Origin: Clostridia bacterium
Lineage (GTDB): Bacteria > Bacillota > Clostridia > Christensenellales > Borkfalkiaceae
Reading direction: 5' to 3'
DNA: 5,889 nt
Assembly: GCA_017628935.1 (NCBI GenBank)
Contig: JAGBYC010000249.1
Location: 1-5,889 of the forward strand
Below are positions 1 to 5,186 of this stretch, one piece after another. The notes beneath the pieces were generated by a model that did not search any database, was not told the origin of the DNA, and was given only the letters and a program-made list of their open reading frames with translations. The position numbers and the translations under genes were made by a program. How positions within the stretch are numbered: position 1 is the first letter of the stretch; each line of letters begins with the position of its first letter.

Positions 1-222
1 AACTAACGCTTCTTGTGGGTTTAAAACCTTTAAGCCAAGCCAAGGCAACCAACCTATACAAAGGTAAATTGCAGACGCCACGAAAAGCCAAGTTAAACTT
101 CCGTCAGTTTCCATACTAATTCCACCAAAAATAAGCCCAACACACGCAGCAACGTAAACTAATGTTGAAATTACTAAAACTAGCATACCATTTTTTTTGT
201 TAAGTAAAATTTTTTCTTCCAT
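1..222 (-). CDS. SPFH/band-7 family membrane protein, N-terminal part
   Basis: The reading frame is open from an ATG at 222 to the window edge (74 codons), so only the N-terminus is present. The start is set by AAAGGAG at 229-235, six bases upstream. After a short charged start (MEEKILLNKKNG) come two hydrophobic stretches, about residues 13-34 and 42-61, consistent with two membrane segments. The sequence then enters GLKVLNPQEALV. From memory of the family, this matches the lead-in to the SPFH (stomatin/prohibitin/flotillin/HflK) domain of a group common in clostridia, usually GLKVxxPNEALV followed by LTLFG. Such proteins form membrane-associated oligomers or microdomain scaffolds; the substrate or partner cannot be told here. 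The gene has its own promoter and lies beyond the cysK terminator, so it is a separate unit. The family call rests on about a dozen residues plus topology, so it is probable rather than certain. Confidence 0.7.
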   Translation of the reverse strand, partial: MEEKILLNKKNGMLVLVISTLVYVAACVGLIFGGISMETDGSLTWLFVASAIYLCIGWLPWLGLKVLNPQEALV

Positions 223-245
223 ACTTCTCTCCTTTAATATATATT

Positions 246-284
246 TGATATCACAATGATATCATATGCAAAACCGTTTGTCAA
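246..284 (-). promoter_or_regulatory. SPFH gene promoter with tandem palindromic operator
   Basis: Reading leftwards, a perfect -35 box TTGACA (279-284) is followed by a 17-base spacer and TATCAT as the -10 box (256-261, five of six consensus bases). The start of transcription would fall near 249, giving a short leader with the ribosome binding site at 229-235. Two identical 8-bp palindromes, TGATATCA at 246-253 and 257-264, are separated by three bases and cover the -10 box and the predicted start point. That is where a repressor would block RNA polymerase. The promoter is read directly from sequence; operator function is inferred and I cannot name the regulator. Confidence 0.75.
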
Positions 285-293
285 GTGTTTACG

Positions 294-326
294 ACAAAAA
301 AATTCCGTGCAAAAGCGCACGGAATT
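294..326 (-). terminator. Intrinsic terminator after cysK
   Basis: A perfect 10-bp stem (arms AATTCCGTGC at 301-310 and GCACGGAATT at 317-326) with a six-base loop is followed, on the minus strand, by a run of seven T residues that begins with the last two bases of the stem. It lies only four bases past the cysK stop codon. It ends the pfkB-HD-cysK cluster and separates it from the SPFH gene. Confidence 0.93.
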
Positions 327-329
327 AAA

Positions 330-1238
330 TTATTTAGTTAAACCAACGGATAAGTACCTTTCAGCACCGTCTGGGAAAACGATAACTATTTTTTTATTAG
401 CGTTTTCTTCTTTTTTAGCAAACTCTACGGCGCATTTAAGCGTAGCGCCAGAAGAAATACCTACGGCAAGATTTTCAACTTGTTTTACAAGTTTTGCATA
501 CTTGAACGCATCATCATCTGAACAAGTGAAAACACCGTCAAGCAAACTAACGTCTAACACGGTAGGCACGAAATTTGCGCCTATACCTTGTATTTTATGC
601 GCGCCCGCGTATCCTTTAGAAATTAGTGGCGAACTTTCAGGTTCTACACCGTAAGTTTTAACGCCTTTTACATTTTGTTTTAAATATTTTGATACGCCGG
701 TAAACGTTCCACCCGTACCTATTGCACATATAAACGCGTCTACTTCTCCGTTTAACTGGTTATAAATTTCAACGGCAGTAGTTTTATAGTGTGCATCAGG
801 ATTAGCAGGGTTATTAAACTGGTCGGCAATAATACTATTTTCAATAGTAGCGTTTAACTCGTTTGCCTTTTCAACTGCGCCTTGCATACCTAAACTACCG
901 TCAGTTAACACTACTTCTGCGCCGTATTCTTTTAATAAATTTATACGCTCCTTACTCATAGTGTCAGGCATAGTAATTATAGTTTTATACCCCTTTTGCT
1001 TGCAAACTAACGCCAAGCCTATACCCGTGTTTCCACTAGTTGATTCTATAACCACGCCACCACTTTTTAAAACGCCTTTACTAATAGCGTTATTTACTAT
1101 ATTAAGGGCGACTCTATCTTTAATAGAACCTGCCGGATTATAGTATTCAAGCTTAGCGTAAATATCGGCTTTTAAGTTTAATTCGGCCTTTAATTTATCA
1201 AGTTTTTTAAGTGGAGTGTTTCCTATTTTATTAAGCAT
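330..1238 (-). CDS. cysK: Cysteine synthase (O-acetylserine sulfhydrylase), PLP enzyme
   Basis: This cytoplasmic enzyme makes L-cysteine from O-acetyl-L-serine and sulfide, the last step of cysteine biosynthesis. The 302-residue protein has the usual family length and is intact. Family landmarks are in order: the PLP-binding lysine K40 in NPAGSIKDR, the substrate loop TSGNT at 67-71, the phosphate-binding GTGGT at 174-178, KIQGIGANF near 215-223, and the C-terminal PDGAERYLS at 289-297 (family form PDSGERYLS). The ATG start has AAGGAG at 1244-1249 with five-base spacing. It is last in a co-directional cluster after pfkB and an HD phosphohydrolase and ends in an intrinsic terminator. No serine acetyltransferase gene (cysE) is in the window. 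A cystathionine beta-synthase-like or O-phosphoserine-using relative cannot be excluded by motif reading alone, but the length without a C-terminal CBS region fits CysK. Confidence 0.94.
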   Translation of the reverse strand: MLNKIGNTPLKKLDKLKAELNLKADIYAKLEYYNPAGSIKDRVALNIVNNAISKGVLKSGGVVIESTSGNTGIGLALVCKQKGYKTIITMPDTMSKERINLLKEYGAEVVLTDGSLGMQGAVEKANELNATIENSIIADQFNNPANPDAHYKTTAVEIYNQLNGEVDAFICAIGTGGTFTGVSKYLKQNVKGVKTYGVEPESSPLISKGYAGAHKIQGIGANFVPTVLDVSLLDGVFTCSDDDAFKYAKLVKQVENLAVGISSGATLKCAVEFAKKEENANKKIVIVFPDGAERYLSVGLTK

Positions 1239-1254
1239 AATTTCTCCTTAGTAG

Positions 1255-1275
1255 ATTTAACGCGTAGCGTTAAAT
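1255..1275 (-). repeat. Perfect hairpin between the HD gene and cysK
   Basis: Arms ATTTAACGC (1255-1263) and GCGTTAAAT (1267-1275) are perfect reverse complements around a three-base loop. The hairpin touches the stop codon of the HD gene and sits just upstream of the cysK ribosome binding site. No T-run follows on the minus strand, so it is not a standard terminator. It may be an mRNA processing or stability element within the cluster; that role is inferred. Confidence 0.6.
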
Positions 1276-1937
1276 TATAACACCCTTAAATCGTTAATAA
1301 TTAAACCGTAATTATAGCCTAATAACTCAGCAGCGTTTTTGCACATAAACATACGCTTATGGTATATTTCAAAATAGTCTGAAACAGAGCAAATTTTAGG
1401 GTCGGTTTCTATGATAGTATATATGATTTTTTGTTCGTTGTCAATTTCAATATACGAACGATTTACGGCTAAATTTACCCTATCGTGTATATTCATTGAT
1501 TTTTTAAAAATCTTCTTTTTAACACGTGATTTATGAACGTCTGACTTGTCGGCAATAATAAGCGCTGAACTTAATACCGATACGGGCACGCCGTGAGTTT
1601 CGTCGTGATTACCTATGGCCATCATAATTTCAGCAGCGTCAGCGTAGTCCATACCCCTATTAACAAGTAAATTGTACGCTAATAACGCCCCACTTTGAGC
1701 GTGGTTATGGCGTGACAAAGCGTTGCCTATATCGTGAAGATATCCGGCAATTTCGCCTAAGCGAATAAGTCTTTCGTCAGCCCCCGTTTCGCGCAAAATC
1801 ATAGCCGTCCACGTAGCAACTATGCTATCGTGACGAACAGAGTGTTCAGTATACGCAAGCGCGTCTATTTGCTTTTCGCCAGTTTTAATTATTGCAGTAA
1901 TTTCTGCATCTTTTTTTAAGTCTTTAATAGTAATCAT
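1275..1937 (-). CDS. HD-domain phosphohydrolase
   Basis: This intact 220-residue protein belongs to the HD superfamily of metal-dependent phosphohydrolases. The metal-binding pattern is visible: H32 and H36 in TEHSVRH, H68-D69 in YLHDIGN, H77 and H79 in SRHNHA, H111-D112 in GNHDE with H115, and D130/D133 in IADKSDVHKS. The last third (about 150-220) is a small extra region without a motif I know. Proteins of this shape are widespread in clostridia, but I know of no established substrate; nucleotides and phosphomonoesters are typical for the superfamily. The ATG lies one base after the pfkB stop codon, so the two are very probably co-transcribed and translationally coupled, which fits the weak ribosome binding site (GAGAAA, 1945-1950). 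The neighbours are a sugar-phosphate kinase and cysteine synthase, which do not suggest one shared pathway. Confidence 0.85.
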   Translation of the reverse strand: MITIKDLKKDAEITAIIKTGEKQIDALAYTEHSVRHDSIVATWTAMILRETGADERLIRLGEIAGYLHDIGNALSRHNHAQSGALLAYNLLVNRGMDYADAAEIMMAIGNHDETHGVPVSVLSSALIIADKSDVHKSRVKKKIFKKSMNIHDRVNLAVNRSYIEIDNEQKIIYTIIETDPKICSVSDYFEIYHKRMFMCKNAAELLGYNYGLIINDLRVL

Positions 1938-1938
1938 T

Positions 1939-2862
1939 TTATAATTTCTCTACGAATATTTTAGAATAAATTTCTTCGTACTTATCACGATAGAAAAGGT
2001 TTGTTCCTGGGGTCGTAACCGACGCAGTACCTGCCGCAACGGCACATTTAAGCATTTCTTCAACGCTTTCACCACGCTCGGTCATAACGCTAACGGCTGC
2101 AATCATACTATCGCTAGCGCCTACCGTAGAATTTACTGCTACGTTTGCGCTTTTACAAAAATACGAATTAGTTCCGTTAGTTAAAATAGCCCCTTCGCCA
2201 CCTAACGATAAAAGTACGTTTTCAGCACCCTTATCTAAAAGTTTATACGAGCCTTTTAAAAAGTCTTGCCTATTTTTTAATGTTGAGCCAACTATATTTT
2301 CAAGTTCCACAAGGTTAGGTTTTACCATATACACGCCTTCTTTTAAAGCGTTTAAAAGTTTATTGCCCTCAGCGTCAACTATCGTTTTAACACCTTTAGG
2401 AATTTCTTTTACAATTTTTTGATAATAATCGTCTTCAACGCCTTTAGGAAGCGAACCACTCATAACAACTACGTTAGAATTAGGCGCAAGCGACTTAACT
2501 AACGATACAAGTTCTTGTTGCTTATCTTCGCTAACTACTTCACCCTTATCGTTAATTTCGGTAAGCATTGACCTATTATCTACTATTTTATAGTTTACGC
2601 GTACGCTACCTTTATTCCACACGAAAGAGTATTTTACCCTTTCATTATCTAAACGCTGGCAGAATAAACTACCGTCGTTTTCAAACATAAAGCCGGTAGC
2701 AAAACTGTCCCCACCTAATCTACTAACGCCGATAGCAACGTTAAGCGCTTTACCTGAATAGGTTAACAATTTATTGTTAATTCTATTCATTTTACCTACG
2801 TTTAACTGCTCAAGTTCCATCGTGCAATCGATACTTGGATTAGGACATATACTTAAAATCAT
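1939..2862 (-). CDS. pfkB: PfkB-type sugar-phosphate kinase, 1-phosphofructokinase-like
   Basis: This cytoplasmic ribokinase/PfkB-fold kinase probably phosphorylates fructose 1-phosphate to fructose 1,6-bisphosphate; tagatose-6-phosphate kinase (LacC-like) is the main alternative. The 307-residue length is typical. It begins MILSICPNPSID (family form MIxTxTxNPAID), has the first PfkB signature region SGKALNVAIGVSRLGG at 36-51, SGSLPKG at 135-141, VKPNLVE at 180-186, and the second signature VNSTVGASDSM at 243-253 with the catalytic base D251. The anion-hole motif reads GASD instead of the usual GAGD. I chose the ATG at 2862 because AAGGAG (2870-2875) lies seven bases upstream and the N-terminus then matches the family. 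An upstream in-frame ATG at 2889 would add nine unrelated residues. No PTS fructose transporter or fruR regulator is in the window, so the substrate is uncertain. Confidence 0.88.
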   Translation of the reverse strand: MILSICPNPSIDCTMELEQLNVGKMNRINNKLLTYSGKALNVAIGVSRLGGDSFATGFMFENDGSLFCQRLDNERVKYSFVWNKGSVRVNYKIVDNRSMLTEINDKGEVVSEDKQQELVSLVKSLAPNSNVVVMSGSLPKGVEDDYYQKIVKEIPKGVKTIVDAEGNKLLNALKEGVYMVKPNLVELENIVGSTLKNRQDFLKGSYKLLDKGAENVLLSLGGEGAILTNGTNSYFCKSANVAVNSTVGASDSMIAAVSVMTERGESVEEMLKCAVAAGTASVTTPGTNLFYRDKYEEIYSKIFVEKL

Positions 2863-2869
2863 TTTATTT

Positions 2870-2875
2870 CTCCTT
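2870..2875 (-). promoter_or_regulatory. Ribosome binding site that fixes the pfkB start
   Basis: AAGGAG lies seven bases upstream of the ATG at 2862. It falls inside the longer version of the frame that starts at 2889, so it decides for the downstream start. Its first two bases belong to the adjacent palindrome (2874-2895), so folding of that palindrome in the mRNA could limit ribosome access. Confidence 0.8.
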
Positions 2876-2895
2876 ATTAGTGTATGCACTAATAA
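2874..2895 (-). promoter_or_regulatory. Palindrome in the pfkB leader, possible operator or RNA hairpin
   Basis: Nine-base perfect arms, TTATTAGTG (2874-2882) and CACTAATAA (2887-2895), flank a four-base centre. The element lies between the EF-G gene and pfkB and overlaps the start of the pfkB ribosome binding site. Its size and symmetry fit a repressor operator or a leader hairpin that gates translation. I see no convincing promoter at a usable distance, so how pfkB is transcribed is unclear. It may rely on readthrough from upstream. Confidence 0.55.
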
Positions 2896-2918
2896 AAAAA
2901 CGTATTCAACTTACATAT

Positions 2919-2951
2919 AACTGGCGGTAACACTATGTATTACCGCCGGTT
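2919..2951 (-). terminator. Stem-loop after the EF-G gene, probable weak terminator
   Basis: A 12-bp stem with one G-T pair (arms 2919-2930 and 2940-2951, core GGCGGTAA/TTACCGCC) closes a nine-base loop, seven bases past the EF-G stop codon. The bases after it on the minus strand (ATATGTAAGTTG) lack a good T-run, so termination in that direction may be partial and could let transcription continue into pfkB. On the plus strand the stem is followed by TTTTACTT, but no gene reads into it from that side. Confidence 0.6.
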
Positions 2952-3990
2952 TTACTTATTACGCTTCTTTCTTAGCGTCAGCTATAATTTTTGCTTGTTG
3001 GTCGAAAGTTACTTCTTCATAACGCGCAAATTCAATAGTAAATTTACCACGCGCTTGAGTAAGTGAACGAAGGTCTGTGGCGTATTCTAAAGTTTCACTT
3101 TCAGGAATATCGGCAATAATAACTGCTTTGTCGCCGTCTTGTTCTGTACCTAAAATTCTACCACGACGTTTATTTATATCGCCCATAATATCGCCAAGAT
3201 AACTATCAGGAACGGTAATTACAACCTTCATAATAGGCTCTAAAATTACAGGGTTTGCTTTAGGAATACCGTCAAGGTAAGCAAGTTTAGCAGCAGATAC
3301 GTACGCTACTTCTTTACTGTCAACAGAGTGCGAAGAACCATCGTAAAGCGTTGCTTTAACGTTTACCATAGGATATCCTGCTAAAACGCCCGTTTTAATT
3401 GCTTCACGCAAGCCTTTATCAACGGCTGGAATATAACTGTTAGGAACAGCGCCACCAACAACTGCGTCAACGAATTCATAAACGCCGTCTTCTGCGCCTG
3501 GTTCAAAACGAACTTTACAGTGACCGTATTGACCTGCACCACCAGTTTGTTTTTTATGTTTACCTTCGCCTTCGGCTAATTTTTTAATAGTTTCTTTATA
3601 AGCAACCTTTGGAGTGCCTAAAACGGCTTCTACACCAAATTTGTTTTTAAGTTTTTTACATAATACTTGAAGTTGTATTGCGCCGATACCTGCAATAATC
3701 ATTTCGCCAGTATCAACGTTTTTAGAAACGCTAAACGAAATATCTTCGTCGGCAAGTTTGTTAAGTCCTGCAAAAATTTTATCTTCTTCGCCCTTCTTTA
3801 AAGCAGAAACGGTTTTTCTATACATAGGCGACGGAACGTCAAACTTTTTAAATTCGGTTTCGTTAGTTTCGTATAAAGTATCACCCGTTTTAACGTCGTT
3901 AAGCTTATTAAGAGCACCTATATCACCTGCGATAAGTTCGTCAACCGAATCAGTCTTTTTACCTTTTAAAGTGTAAATAGCGCTGATTTT

Positions 3991-3993
3991 TTA
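3991..3993 (-). other. In-frame TAA inside the EF-G gene
   Basis: The codons read GGT AAA GAA TAA AAA ATC AGC, that is GKE-stop-KIS. The same frame continues past the stop as IYTLKGKKTDSVDELIAGD, which is EF-G domain II sequence, and runs without a break into MYRKTV at 3825 and on to the gene's end. The stop falls at corrected residue 338, where a Glu or Lys codon (GAA or AAA) one base away would fit. Confidence 0.85.
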
Positions 3994-4243
3994 TTCTTTA
4001 CCAGAGCCCGAAATTTTTAACGTAACGCCCGATTTAAGTACGCCTGATATAACTTTAACATAGTTAAGTTTACCAAGATAAGGGTCAACCACAGTTTTAA
4101 ATACACGAATAACCGTTTGCGCGTTTTCGTTAGGAGATACTGGAACACGGAAAGTTCCTTTAACGGTTGCACGTTGTAAGCCTGCGTCTTTAGGGCTTGG
4201 AAGTGTAGATATAATTTTATCCATTAAATTGAATACGCCGTGA

Positions 4244-4247
4244 TTTT
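4244..4247 (-). other. Frameshift site inside the EF-G gene (one A missing)
   Basis: On the minus strand the bases GCTATTAAAATCACGGC give AIKITA and then a stop at 4224. Adding one A to the run of four gives AIKNHGVFNLMDKII, which matches the G5-region context of EF-G (GSAxKNxGVxxLLDxI) and joins smoothly to PSPKDAG in domain II. The site does not match a standard X-XXY-YYZ slippery heptamer, so a simple one-base deletion or a homopolymer sequencing error is the plain reading. Confidence 0.85.
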
Positions 4248-5056
4248 AATAGCGCTACCACCAAGCACGGTAATAGTTGAGCAAGAGTTAATACCCTTTT
4301 TAACGCCTAATTCAATTTCTTCAGGGGCAAGCTCGCCGTCTGTAAAGAATTTATCAAGTAATTCTTCGTCGTTTTCAGCAGCCGCTTCAGTAACAGCAAG
4401 TTTTGCTTCTTCGTAAGCGTCTTGTAAATAATCAGGAACAGCACTTTCGTTTCTTTCCCAGTCACGAAGAACGCCGTAAGCAACTTTAACAAAGCCTTTC
4501 ATTTTGCCGTCTATCATATTAGGAACAATCATAGGGGCAATTTTATGTCCGTATTTTTCTTTAATAGCGTTAACGGTTTTAATAAAGTCAGAATTATCTT
4601 TATCTAAGCCGTTTACGAATAACATTGCAGGAATTTCGTGTTCAACACAATAATCAATAGCCTTTTCAGTACCAACGGTAAGGTTACCACCAGCGCCAGT
4701 TACGATAATTGCAGAGTCTGCAACGGCAAGTGCTTGAACCATTTCGCACTCAAAGTCGTAAAAACCTGGAACGTCGATTATATTAAATTTATAACCTTTG
4801 TATTCGCCGTTAGCACACGCTAAACTGATAGATGATTTTTTGTTGATTTCTTCGGCGTCAAAGTCCATAACGGTGTTACCATCGTCAACTTTACCTTGAC
4901 GGTCAATTGCGTTACAATTGAATAAAATTGCTTCTGCAAGCGTAGTTTTACCTTCGCCACTATGCCCTATTAACGCCACGTTTCTAATTTTGTCTACATC
5001 CATAATTAGTAATTCCTTATTTATTATTTGTAAGGGTAGATGCCCCCTACTACTTA

Positions 5057-5118
5057 ATTATATAATAATTTAACAACTTTTTCAATAGTGATTTTTTATT
5101 TTTTTAAATTTTTTTTAT
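5057..5118 (-). promoter_or_regulatory. Strong promoter of the EF-G gene with upstream A-tracts
   Basis: Reading leftwards, TTGAAA (5080-5085) and a perfect TATAAT (5057-5062) are separated by 17 bases. Transcription would start near 5050, leaving a leader of about 45 bases that includes AAGGAA at 5013-5018. Upstream of the -35 box, 5090-5118 is almost purely A and T with long A-runs, like an UP element that contacts the alpha subunit of RNA polymerase. The core match is seen directly; the UP role is inferred. Confidence 0.82.
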
Positions 5119-5133
5119 AAGCAACTATCACAC

Positions 5134-5180
5134 AAAAAAATTACGCGCCTTTAACACACTTGTTAAAACGCACGTAATTT
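5134..5180 (-). terminator. Intrinsic terminator of spoIVA
   Basis: On the minus strand AAATTACGTGC pairs with GCGCGTAATTT (11 bp, one G-T pair), then after a small mismatch TTTAACA pairs with TGTTAAA (7 bp) around a four-base loop, and the stem is followed by a T-run. It begins seven bases after the TAA at 5187, but about 145 bases after the first in-frame stop at 5325. Its place therefore supports 5187 as the ancestral end of spoIVA. Confidence 0.93.
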
Positions 5181-5186
5181 AAAGTA

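Larger units (their letters stand above)
2959..5003 (-). pseudogene. fusA: EF-G-like translational GTPase, broken by a frameshift and an in-frame stop
   Basis: Repairing one missing base near 4244-4247 and reading through the TAA at 3991-3993 gives a full-length EF-G-type protein of about 681 residues, close to the usual 690. EF-G moves tRNA and mRNA through the ribosome using GTP. The start ATG at 5003 has AAGGAA at 5013-5018. Piece 1 (4224-5003) is the G domain: P-loop GHSGEGKT at 13-20, G3 motif DVPGFYDF at 77-84, G4 motif NGLD at 131-134, G5 GSA at 249-251. Piece 2 (to 3991) is domain II (PSPKDAG, KTVVDPYLGKLNYVKVISG). Piece 3 (from 3990 to 2959) carries the rest of II and domains III-V: QTGGAGQYGHCKVRFEP, SHSVDSKEVAYVSAA, and EPIMKVVITVPDSYLGDIMGDINKRRGRILG split over 3120-3250. 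The P-loop and the lack of His in G3 suggest the second EF-G-type paralog common in Firmicutes, not the housekeeping copy. Homology is strong on both sides of the lesions, so they are recent or are sequence errors. Confidence 0.85.

Noticed and set aside
256..654. Plus-strand open frame of 132 codons
   Set aside because: It mostly overlaps the C-terminal part of cysK antisense, has no ribosome binding site, and its sequence resembles no protein I know. The other plus-strand frames (961-1143, 3758-3976, 4638-4823) are shadows of the same kind.
2862..2889. Longer pfkB starting at the ATG at 2889
   Set aside because: It would add nine residues (MHTLIRRNK) absent from the family, encoded by the palindrome and the ribosome binding site itself. 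AAGGAG is ideally placed for the ATG at 2862.
2879..2909. Promoter for pfkB using TTGAAT (2904-2909) and TACACT (2879-2884)
   Set aside because: The spacer is 19 bases, both boxes are weak, and transcription would start on or after the ribosome binding site.
3991..4224. Separate small protein of 77 residues starting MDKIIST
   Set aside because: It is EF-G domain II, the middle piece of the broken gene. No ribosome binding site precedes it, and the apparent start is an internal Met.
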